DNA of 7,121 bases from Kiritimatiellia bacterium (lineage in GTDB: Bacteria > Verrucomicrobiota > Kiritimatiellia > RFP12 > UBA1067): the NCBI GenBank assembly GCA_017547265.1, contig JAFYQC010000318.1, forward strand, positions 1-7,121, in the 5' to 3' direction. Under the pieces are notes generated by a model that saw only the letters and a program-made list of their open reading frames with translations, was not told where the DNA came from and made no database searches. Below, in pieces: positions 1 to 7,121 of this stretch; the stretch's first letter is position 1; each line of letters begins with the position of its first letter. The position numbers and the translations under genes are program-made.

Positions 1-893
1 ACCTTGTCCATGTCGCCGTAGTTGAGGTTCTCGCCGCCCATGCCCCAGATGAACATGTAGTTCGAGGTGCCCGCGGCGGAATGGACGCTCCACTCGGGCG
101 CGGTGATCGCCTGTTCGTTGTGGAGCCACACGAGGCGCTGCTCCTGCGGACGGCCCATCTGGTGGCAGATCGCCTGTCCTGCGGGGACATTGAAGTAGAA
201 ATACGCCTCCATACGGCGGTTGTGCGTGTGCTGCGGCATCGTGTTCCAGACGCTCCCGGGCTTAAGCTCGGTGAGACCCATCTGGAGCTGGTTGCAGCCG
301 CCACCGGGAGTCTTTGTAAGGACTGGCGAAACAATGAGCTGGTTGATGACGCGGTCGTTCGACTCTTCCATCTTGCCGGCCTTGATGTAGTTGCCGATCG
401 TGTAGCCCGGCTTCTTGCAGTTCTGGTCGCTCGTGATGCGCTGCGTGACGAACTCCTTGTAGGCAGGCGCGGAGTTGAGATAGAACTTCGCGGGATTCGC
501 CTTGTCCTTAGAAGCGAACTTGACTTCCTTCTTCCCACAGCCAACATAGAGCGCCTCCTTGAACTCGAGGTCGTACTTCTCGCCGTCGACCGTCACAGTT
601 CCAGGACCACCAACGTTGATGACGCCGAGCTCGCGACGGTCGAGGAAATGCTCTGCCTTGAGCTCTTCGAAAGTGTCGAGCGTCAGTTCCTTCTCGACCG
701 GCATCGCGCCACCGTAGACGAGACGGTCGTACATCGTGTAGGTGACGTTGATCTCGTCGGGCGCCATGACCTTTTCCATCACGAAGCGCGCGCGCGTCGT
801 AGCCGTGTCGTACGACTTGAAGTCGTCGGGATGAACCGCGGTCTGGACTGTGAAGTTGACTGTCGTCGCGAGGACAAGTGACAGGATGCTCAT
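1..893 (-). CDS. kduI: 5-dehydro-4-deoxy-D-glucuronate isomerase KduI (3' end cut by window edge)
   Basis: The product is 4-deoxy-L-threo-5-hexosulose-uronate ketol-isomerase, which converts the unsaturated-uronate product 5-keto-4-deoxyuronate to 3-deoxy-D-glycero-2,5-hexodiulosonate in pectin, alginate-type or glycosaminoglycan breakdown. 297 full codons are visible and only a handful of C-terminal residues should be missing. Recognisable blocks from memory of E. coli KduI are [14 protein letters not shown] (87-99), [15 protein letters not shown] (206-220), the metal site [14 protein letters not shown] with His222, His224 and Glu229, and the fourth ligand His271 in WSVHS. All four expected zinc ligands are present. 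The ATG at 893 overlaps the DUF4861 stop in ATGA, and an AAAGGA Shine-Dalgarno lies 8 nt upstream, so this start is well supported. It adds about 14 mostly hydrophobic residues ([10 protein letters not shown] core) compared with the E. coli protein, which is normally cytosolic. This could be a signal or anchor segment or a harmless extension. It is last in a coupled gatC-DUF4861-kduI operon. Confidence 0.95.
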   Translation of the reverse strand, partial: MSILSLVLATTVNFTVQTAVHPDDFKSYDTATTRARFVMEKVMAPDEINVTYTMYDRLVYGGAMPVEKELTLDTFEELKAEHFLDRRELGVINVGGPGTVTVDGEKYDLEFKEALYVGCGKKEVKFASKDKANPAKFYLNSAPAYKEFVTQRITSDQNCKKPGYTIGNYIKAGKMEESNDRVINQLIVSPVLTKTPGGGCNQLQMGLTELKPGSVWNTMPQHTHNRRMEAYFYFNVPAGQAICHQMGRPQEQRLVWLHNEQAITAPEWSVHSAAGTSNYMFIWGMGGENLNYGDMDK

Positions 894-1735
894 TTCGTGT
901 TTCCTTTCGTGTTCTGTTTAAGTGCTTCGCCGATCTTGTCGAGCTGGAACGCGCGGACCGTTTCGATCCACGCCTCGGGAGTGGTTATCTCTCCTGAATT
1001 CGCCCAAGTCGCGCCCGCCCAGTAGGTGAAATTCGGCTTTCGAAAGGCGAGGACGCGACAGTTCATGTGGTCGGTCATGACTTCGACGGCATCGGCGTCA
1101 GCTACGAGAATCGCCTCCATAGTAGATCCGTTCGCGCCTTTAGGATCCTCGAAGAGCGAAACGAGCCCCTTCTCCTCAACGACAACGCCCTTGTGGTCGC
1201 GCGTAGGATCGAGGTCGATTCCTGGGCCTACGCGGAAGTCGCCGCGGAATCGGTCTGGATGCTCGAAGCTCACGTCGCTCCTGAAGAACCTCTCGCCGCG
1301 CTTTAGCGTCACATGGCACGTCATCTTCCCAACCGCCGCAAAGGCGGGATACACGAGCTCGAACTCGCAGTAGTCGTCGCCAACATGGATTACCTTCGAC
1401 GATTCCCAGTCGGGATAGGTCTTCCACTCGCCGTCGCCCCAGAACGCAATGCCACCGACACCGCGCGATGCACCCATCGTGTAGTTGTCGAGAATGCCCT
1501 TGTGGGGCGTTTCGTGCCAGTTGACGTTGACGCCCCTTCTGTGCAAGACGTCGGCGCATGTCGCCTCGGCGTTCGCCGCCTTGTTGAAGACGTCCCAGCC
1601 AGACCACTTGTGATGCTCGCCGGGGCCGTACGCGCGCATGCCAAACTTGTCGTTCTCCCAGCAGAAGTCGTTCTCGCGCTCCGGGCAGACCTCTGCGTTG
1701 CAGATCGCCGCCACAAGCAAAATCGCCGTCGTCAT
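890..1735 (-). CDS. DUF4861 family protein, compact form with short signal-like N-terminus
   Basis: This 281-residue protein matches the DUF4861 family as I remember it: the hallmark [16 protein letters not shown] (23-38), then SGWDVFNKA (45-53), [12 protein letters not shown] (88-99) and a C-terminal [11 protein letters not shown] (238-248). The family has no enzymatic activity known to me; members are common in polysaccharide-utilisation loci beside pectin- or ulvan-type enzymes, so a role in uronate-containing glycan use is inference. The open frame could start earlier (1849), but the ATG at 1735 has AGGAGG five nt upstream, overlaps the gatC stop in ATGA, and gives a hydrophobic N-terminus ([14 protein letters not shown]) with a possible cleavage after CNA, so I chose it. 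The mature protein would start almost directly at the WEND motif. Family members I recall have roughly 100 further residues before it, so this looks like an N-terminally shortened form. It overlaps kduI by 4 nt downstream, suggesting translational coupling. Confidence 0.85.
   Translation of the reverse strand: MTTAILLVAAICNAEVCPERENDFCWENDKFGMRAYGPGEHHKWSGWDVFNKAANAEATCADVLHRRGVNVNWHETPHKGILDNYTMGASRGVGGIAFWGDGEWKTYPDWESSKVIHVGDDYCEFELVYPAFAAVGKMTCHVTLKRGERFFRSDVSFEHPDRFRGDFRVGPGIDLDPTRDHKGVVVEEKGLVSLFEDPKGANGSTMEAILVADADAVEVMTDHMNCRVLAFRKPNFTYWAGATWANSGEITTPEAWIETVRAFQLDKIGEALKQNTKGNTK
902..907 (-). promoter_or_regulatory. Shine-Dalgarno of kduI
   Basis: AAAGGA on the minus strand, 8 nt before the kduI ATG and inside the last codons of the DUF4861 gene. 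It lies between two copies of AACACGAAA (913-905 and 901-893). It supports the ATG at 893 as the true kduI start even though this gives a longer N-terminus than E. coli KduI. Confidence 0.65.
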
Positions 1736-3099
1736 TTCGCCCTCCTGATCCTGATAAAGTTGACCGCGCACATGCCGACAGCGAGAAGACCGGCAAGCAC
1801 AGCGCCAATCCACTTGAGAGTCACCGTGAGGTGGTAGATCGACCAGCACCAGAGCGCCGAGGCGAAGTCCAAGGCCGCGCCGCCCTCAAAGCCCTCGGGC
1901 ACCGCGATTCCGTCACAGTCCGCGACGGCGATTGCCTTTGTGAAGGCGGGCGTCAAGTCGGTCACGAAGAAGAGCCCCGCGATAAGCGCGACAAGCCCTA
2001 TCACAAAAGTCTTCGGCACGTTGCCCTTCGTGATCGGAAGCACACACGGGAAAAGGTAGAACATACCGGCAAGCGACGCAAGCGGCAGGAACTTGTTGCC
2101 AGGGAGGAAGACCGAGAGGAAGAGGATCACCGGAATCAGCAGAATCGAGACGACGAGCGTCGTCGGATGTCCGATGACGAGCGCAGGGCTCATTCCGATC
2201 GAAAGGCCCTTGAGCCCAGAGAAGCGCTTCTCGATAAAGCTCCTGCTCTGCTCGCAGATCGGCTTCAAGCCCTCGATGAAGAGAGCGGTGATGCGCGGGA
2301 TAAGCTCCATCACCGCGCCAACGGTGACGCCGAGTTTCAAGATGGAGGGAATCGAGTCGACTACGGCCTTCCACGAATCGCACCTCAAGGCGCCAATGCC
2401 GCAGCCGATGAGAAGCCCGAGGAAAAGCGGCTCGCCCAAGGGGCCGAACTTCTTCTTCATTCCCTCCGCGTCGATGTCGAGTTTCGAAAAACCAGGGATC
2501 CTGTCGAGTACCCAGCAAATCGCAACCGCGAACGGCGTGAAGCTCTGGCAGAAAGGCTGAGGAATGGAAATGCCGTCCATGTCCTTGTAATAGGACTGAA
2601 AACCCTTCGCCGTAAAATCTGCCATGCAAAGCGTGATGACATAGAGGACGATTGCCGCGTAAAATGCCCACGCAAGCGAGCCCGTCGCAAAAAACACCAT
2701 CGCGCCGAGGAACGCGAAGTGCCAGTAGTTCCAGAGGTCGATGTTCACGGTGCGTGTCGTTCCAGTCACGAGCATAAGGACGTTTACGCCGAGACACACC
2801 GGAATGATAAACGCGCCGACAGCGCACGAATACGCGACAGCCGCAGCAGCCGGCCAGCCAAGGTCGAAGAACGGAAGGTTCAGGTGGTAGAGGTCGGTCA
2901 TCCCCTTCAAGGCCGGCCCCAAACTCGACGTCAGGAGCGCAGTCACGACGCCCAAGCCAACGAAACCGACGCCGACGAGAAGACCCGACTTGAGCGCCTT
3001 TGAGAACTTGATGCCGATCAGCATGCCAAGCACTGTGAAGATGACGGGCATCATAACTGCCGCGCCAAGACCGATTACATAGCCAAAGACCTCGTTCAT
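1732..3099 (-). CDS. gatC: PTS galactitol-type EIIC permease (GatC family), no IIA/IIB nearby
   Basis: This 455-residue polytopic membrane protein aligns by eye along its whole length with E. coli GatC (about 451 residues), the membrane channel of the galactitol phosphotransferase system. Shared landmarks include GVGFVGLG (43-50), GWPAAAA (81-87), VNIDLWNYWHFAFLGA (118-133), DGISIP (175-180), KKKFGPLGEP (215-224), PALVIGHPTTL (305-315) and LPGNKFLPLASLA (332-344). Many hydrophobic segments separated by short loops fit an inner-membrane transporter. In this family IIC translocates the sugar while separate IIA and IIB subunits phosphorylate it. Neither is encoded in the window: the next gene upstream is birA and those downstream are the DUF4861 gene and kduI. 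It may rely on IIA/IIB encoded elsewhere or work uncoupled. Substrate is unknown; from context a galactose- or uronate-derived monosaccharide is plausible. It is first in its operon, with a promoter directly before it and an ATGA overlap with the next gene. Confidence 0.93.
   Translation of the reverse strand: MNEVFGYVIGLGAAVMMPVIFTVLGMLIGIKFSKALKSGLLVGVGFVGLGVVTALLTSSLGPALKGMTDLYHLNLPFFDLGWPAAAAVAYSCAVGAFIIPVCLGVNVLMLVTGTTRTVNIDLWNYWHFAFLGAMVFFATGSLAWAFYAAIVLYVITLCMADFTAKGFQSYYKDMDGISIPQPFCQSFTPFAVAICWVLDRIPGFSKLDIDAEGMKKKFGPLGEPLFLGLLIGCGIGALRCDSWKAVVDSIPSILKLGVTVGAVMELIPRITALFIEGLKPICEQSRSFIEKRFSGLKGLSIGMSPALVIGHPTTLVVSILLIPVILFLSVFLPGNKFLPLASLAGMFYLFPCVLPITKGNVPKTFVIGLVALIAGLFFVTDLTPAFTKAIAVADCDGIAVPEGFEGGAALDFASALWCWSIYHLTVTLKWIGAVLAGLLAVGMCAVNFIRIRRAK
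1741..1746 (-). promoter_or_regulatory. Shine-Dalgarno of the DUF4861 gene
   Basis: A consensus AGGAGG on the minus strand ends 5 nt before the ATG at 1735, inside the final codons of gatC. It decides the start against the longer upstream open frame, whose extra 38 residues look like an out-of-frame reading of the gatC C-terminus. Confidence 0.85.
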
Positions 3100-3136
3100 G
3101 GCGTCATTATACCATAAATGGCGGGGAATTAGACAA
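3099..3136 (-). promoter_or_regulatory. Predicted sigma-70-type promoter with start at the gatC ATG
   Basis: On the minus strand a perfect TATAAT (3111-3106) is preceded by TGG, forming an extended -10 element (TGGTATAAT). A possible -35 is TTGTCT (3136-3131), with a rather long 19-bp spacer; the extended -10 may compensate. Counting seven positions from the last T of the -10 puts the transcription start on 3099, the A of the gatC ATG. No Shine-Dalgarno is present between the -10 and the ATG (only GACGCC), so the message is predicted to be leaderless. It would drive gatC, the DUF4861 gene and kduI independently of the upstream glycosidase genes. Confidence 0.7.
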
Positions 3137-3141
3137 TCCCC
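3123..3141. repeat. Short inverted repeat GGGGA/TCCCC between birA and gatC
   Basis: GGGGA (3123-3127) and TCCCC (3137-3141) form a 5-bp inverted repeat with a 9-base centre, immediately after the birA stop and covering the candidate -35 of the gatC promoter. There is no T tract on either side, so it is a poor intrinsic terminator. An operator or weak hairpin at the end of birA is possible, but the arms are short enough to arise by chance. Confidence 0.3.
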
Positions 3142-3864
3142 TTAAAGTGTTAGCCCCATCGCTGACACATGCGCTTCGCCGGCGTACACCCTCGTTTCGC
3201 CAACAAGAAGCGAGCCGTCTTCCTGAACGCCGCCGCAGAGCCCACTTATCGGCGCGGCGTCGCCGTCAGTCGCAAGGACCGCGACTTCCCGCCCCTTAAG
3301 CAAGTCGACCGCGGCAAATGCGCCGCGCAGCGCGGCAAATCCGCCGCGCAGCCAGCAAGAGTGCATGTCTCCTATTTCCGCGACAACGCCGTTTAGCACG
3401 CCGTCTCGGTCAAACGGACTTCTTGCGACGAGCCGCAGCGACGTCGCGCGCGCGGCGATCTCGGCGGGGAAATCGGTCTGGTTTACGTTGAGCCCGACGC
3501 CGGCGATAACTGCATCGCCGTTTCGTTCGCAGAGTATGCCGCATATTTTCTTCCCGCCGACAAGCACGTCGTTCGGCCACTTCACCGCAACTAGGGAAGA
3601 GTTGCCGAGAAGAGCCCCAACTGCGCGCGCTACGGCGAGCCCTACGACAAGCGGGAGTGTCGCGACTTCCGCAGGCGACATATTAGCCGCGTCGAGCACG
3701 ACTGAAAAGGTAAGGTTCTCGCCTCTCGCGGCGTGCCATTCGTGGTCAAGCCGGCCGCGTCCCGCCGTCTGGAATTCTGCGACAAACACGTCGCCTGGAC
3801 GCCCTTCGCGGGCGTCGGCGTTTGTCGACGCAGTCGTTTCCTTGCGGTGGAAACGGAACTCCAT
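3142..3864 (-). CDS. birA: Biotin--[acetyl-CoA-carboxylase] ligase, monofunctional
   Basis: This cytosolic enzyme activates biotin with ATP to biotinyl-AMP and attaches it to the lysine of biotin carrier proteins such as AccB. The 240-residue protein shows the family signatures: STNADA (13-18), the biotinyl-adenylate loop GRGRLDHEW (35-43), VKWPNDVLVGGKKICGILCE (94-113) and AGVGLNVNQ (121-129), followed by a small C-terminal domain. The N-terminal helix-turn-helix of E. coli BirA is absent, so it is a group I ligase unlikely to act as a repressor. I chose the ATG at 3864; a GTG one codon earlier (3867) is also possible. A TGAGG sequence formed by the GH36 stop lies only 2 nt before the ATG, so reinitiation after the GH36 gene is likely. 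A 21-bp tandem duplication lies within the gene at residues about 172-185. Its position between sugar genes looks incidental: it is probably co-transcribed with the upstream glycosidases. Confidence 0.95.
   Translation of the reverse strand: MEFRFHRKETTASTNADAREGRPGDVFVAEFQTAGRGRLDHEWHAARGENLTFSVVLDAANMSPAEVATLPLVVGLAVARAVGALLGNSSLVAVKWPNDVLVGGKKICGILCERNGDAVIAGVGLNVNQTDFPAEIAARATSLRLVARSPFDRDGVLNGVVAEIGDMHSCWLRGGFAALRGAFAAVDLLKGREVAVLATDGDAAPISGLCGGVQEDGSLLVGETRVYAGEAHVSAMGLTL
3310..3351. repeat. 21-bp tandem duplication inside birA
   Basis: Bases 3310-3330 and 3331-3351 are two adjacent 21-bp copies differing at one position (g3320 against c3341). Each unit holds a small GCGGC/GCCGC inverted repeat. 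The length is seven codons, so the frame is kept, and the protein reads LRGGFAALRGAFAA at about residues 172-185, in the helical stretch leading to the C-terminal domain. Confidence 0.9.
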
Positions 3865-3868
3865 CACC

Positions 3869-5581
3869 TCAGAGTTCGATCCAGTCGCCCGACTTGCAGG
3901 AGACTTCGGAAATCTTTCCGCCGCGGCGGATGACGAAGGAATCCTTGCCCGACGCGTTCATGACGAACGTCTTCTTCGCGGGGACGTCGACTATGCGGCC
4001 GTCATCGTAAAGACCGATGATAACTTCCTTGTCGCTCTCGGCTTCGATGACGGGATACTGGAGCTCGGGATGGCGCGGCGTGAACTTGCCGTTAAGAAGC
4101 GTATCGCGGTGGTCCTGAGAGAACTTGATCCACTTCTCCACCATCGCGAGGTGTTCCTTCGGCGCGTTGCGGAGCATGACAGAATACTGCACGACGCCGA
4201 ACATGGAGTTGATGACGTAGAGCGCCGCATGCTCGGGGCTCTCCGCGAAGTTCCACTCGAGCATGTCGGAATGAACTGCGGCGCTGCCGGAAGCGAGGCG
4301 AAGGTTCGCGATGGCGAAACGGTTGCGCCTCAAGTTTCCGGGGCAGTCTCCAACGCGCAGCATGTTGCCGTACTTCCTGATTGCGGGCCCGACGTAGCTC
4401 TGGCGGAACTCGACGAGGATGTCGGGCTTGATCGCGGTAAGCGCTTCCTTGACCTCGGTCATGAGACGATCGACGGCGACTGGGAGCGACTTGATGTCGC
4501 GCCCGGCGTAGTTCTCCTTGACGGCGGGATCCTCGCCGGCAAAACGGAAGGCGTCGATGAAGTCGAGCTTGAAGCCGTCGATGTTCCAGTCCTTGAGCGC
4601 CTTCACGTATGTGTCGACGAGAAACTTCCTGACTTCAGGAAAGCGCGGATCGAGAACAGCTGCGCCCATGCCGCGGTCGTTGCTCACGACATACTTGCCC
4701 TTGAACTTCTCGTAGTTGGCGCTCTTGAGACCAATAAAGGGAACGGAGTACCACATCATGTACTTGATCCCCAAGTCCTGCACCTTCTTCACATGCGCAG
4801 CCATGTCGGGGAAGCGGCGCTTCGAGACCTGCCAGTCGCCGCAGAACGCGTAGCCACGGTTCGTGTCGTCTGTCTGCCAGCCGTCGTCGACGATGAAAGT
4901 CTTCATGCCAAGCTTAGCCGCGATCGCAAGCTCCGCCTCGATGTCGGCGGCGAAGACGTCCTGATGGAAATTGTACCAGCTCGAGTAGAGCGGATCGCAG
5001 GCTGCCGTGGGAACGCGGCACGGCACGATGCCAGCCGTCTTCTCAATCCACGCGACGGATTCACGCACCGCGTCGGCAAAGCCCTTCGCGCGAGCGTCGA
5101 ACCTCACGCGAGTCTCGTAGTGCGAAATCGGGGCCTCGGGCGTCTCGAACCAGCCAATGCCGATCTCGAGGATGCTTCCTTCCTCGCGGATGCCGCCTAT
5201 GTGGTCGAGGTGACGCACGCACTCCTCGGCCGCGACGGAGAAATGGCTCGTGTCGTTTCCGTCGAAGAAGACAAAGACCGGCATGCCCTGCGCGACCTCG
5301 GTGTGCGAACGCGCGCCCCAGTTCGGGCGCATGCCGCAGTCGCTTGTGTTGACGTTCCAGGAATAGTCCATGCCGACCTGAGGAACTTTCGCCGACAGCC
5401 AAGTCTTCGGCGGCACCTTCGTCTCCGCGCAGTCGAGCGTGATCTTCGCGATCTCCGCGCCGTCAGGCGCAACTTCACGCGCAAACGCAAGCTTCCAGCC
5501 GTCGCGATCCTCGCAGTGGACCTTGACCTCTCCAAACGAAAATGTAGCCGCAGCAACAGCGGCAAGAATTATCGATGTCAT
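3869..5581 (-). CDS. GH36-type alpha-galactosidase with signal-like N-terminus
   Basis: This retaining glycosidase is predicted to release terminal alpha-linked galactose. In the 570-residue protein, residues 1-16 are a short hydrophobic segment (IILAAVAAA) suggesting export. A reduced N-terminal beta-sandwich follows (about 20-180), then a TIM barrel (about 195-480) and a small C-terminal beta domain. Clan GH-D features are SSWYNFHQDV (200-209), VDDGWQ (231-236), KLDFID (338-343) with Asp340 as the expected nucleophile, LVEFRQSYVGPA (389-400), and RVGDCPGN (409-416) with Asp412 as the likely acid/base; HSDMLEW (437-443) also fits. At 570 residues it is shorter than classical GH36 enzymes of about 700-750, mainly in the N-terminal domain. 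The ATG at 5581 is 12 bp after the lacZ stop, with AGGGAG seven nt upstream. Co-occurrence with a beta-galactosidase suggests side-chain trimming of a mixed galactoside polymer. GH36 membership is strong; exact substrate is unknown. Confidence 0.93.
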   Translation of the reverse strand: MTSIILAAVAAATFSFGEVKVHCEDRDGWKLAFAREVAPDGAEIAKITLDCAETKVPPKTWLSAKVPQVGMDYSWNVNTSDCGMRPNWGARSHTEVAQGMPVFVFFDGNDTSHFSVAAEECVRHLDHIGGIREEGSILEIGIGWFETPEAPISHYETRVRFDARAKGFADAVRESVAWIEKTAGIVPCRVPTAACDPLYSSWYNFHQDVFAADIEAELAIAAKLGMKTFIVDDGWQTDDTNRGYAFCGDWQVSKRRFPDMAAHVKKVQDLGIKYMMWYSVPFIGLKSANYEKFKGKYVVSNDRGMGAAVLDPRFPEVRKFLVDTYVKALKDWNIDGFKLDFIDAFRFAGEDPAVKENYAGRDIKSLPVAVDRLMTEVKEALTAIKPDILVEFRQSYVGPAIRKYGNMLRVGDCPGNLRRNRFAIANLRLASGSAAVHSDMLEWNFAESPEHAALYVINSMFGVVQYSVMLRNAPKEHLAMVEKWIKFSQDHRDTLLNGKFTPRHPELQYPVIEAESDKEVIIGLYDDGRIVDVPAKKTFVMNASGKDSFVIRRGGKISEVSCKSGDWIEL

Positions 5582-5588
5582 TTTGCTT

Positions 5589-5593
5589 CTCCC

Positions 5594-5594
<1 letters not shown>
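5589..5594 (-). promoter_or_regulatory. Shine-Dalgarno of the GH36 gene
   Basis: AGGGAG on the minus strand, 7 nt before the ATG at 5581 and overlapping the last base of the lacZ TAA stop codon. This tight arrangement supports co-transcription of lacZ and the GH36 gene. Confidence 0.8.

Positions 5595-7121
<1,527 letters not shown>

Noticed and set aside
81..881. Plus-strand open frame of 266 codons
   Set aside because: It is antisense to kduI, whose metal ligands and family blocks are all intact on the minus strand.
1724..1729. Lipoprotein signal in the DUF4861 protein (Cys12)
   Set aside because: The residues before Cys12 are Ala-Ala-Ile; a lipobox normally has Gly, Ala or Ser at -1, and the positive n-region is missing.
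1736..1849. 38-codon N-terminal extension of the DUF4861 protein
   Set aside because: It overlaps the gatC C-terminus, has no family similarity, and the ATG at 1735 has AGGAGG and a hydrophobic signal-like start.
1831..3003. Plus-strand open frame of 390 codons
   Set aside because: It is antisense to gatC and very rich in charged residues, typical of the complement of a hydrophobic membrane protein gene.
3123..3141. Rho-independent terminator after birA
   Set aside because: Only a 5-bp stem with a 9-nt loop and no T run; kept only as a weak inverted repeat.

Overview
The window is a dense, moderately GC-rich bacterial carbohydrate-utilisation locus. All six real genes read on the minus strand; the long plus-strand open frames are antisense shadows. 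The gene content (GH2 beta-galactosidase, GH36 alpha-galactosidase, DUF4861 protein, KduI, GatC-type permease), the short signal-like N-termini and a structured GGTAGGG...CCCTACC palindromic element suggest a glycan-degrading member of the Verrucomicrobiota/Kiritimatiellota/Lentisphaerota group from a gut-like or polysaccharide-rich habitat. That placement is an impression from memory of similar genomes and was not verified.

In transcription order (right to left), a first cluster holds the C-terminal half of a LacZ-type beta-galactosidase (7121-5594, start outside the window), a GH36 alpha-galactosidase (5581-3869, 12 bp downstream with a strong Shine-Dalgarno) and a biotin-protein ligase BirA without a DNA-binding domain (3864-3142). 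A 42-bp gap follows, containing a near-consensus extended -10 promoter placed so that transcription should begin at the A of the next start codon. The second cluster is gatC (3099-1732), a DUF4861 gene (1735-890) and kduI (893 to beyond position 1). Both of its junctions are ATGA stop/start overlaps, so this is a translationally coupled trio.

A plausible joint role is removal of alpha- and beta-galactosyl residues from a galactose- and uronate-containing polymer (pectin-like or similar), uptake of a small product through the GatC-like permease, and isomerisation of the unsaturated-uronate product by KduI. No IIA or IIB PTS partner is present, and KduI carries an unusual hydrophobic N-terminal extension, so the route of uptake and the compartment of the isomerase are open questions.

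The most striking observation is a 99-bp palindromic element (6857-6955) inserted in lacZ. Its length is exactly 33 codons, it falls between two intact codons and it leaves the reading frame open, so the enzyme should carry a 33-residue Arg/Gly/Ala/Pro-rich insert at the start of domain 4. The same sequence folds on paper into nested stems ending in a GCAA tetraloop. This resembles the protein-embedded palindromic repeats of Rickettsia in behaviour, not in sequence. There is no gene-free stretch longer than about 50 bases.
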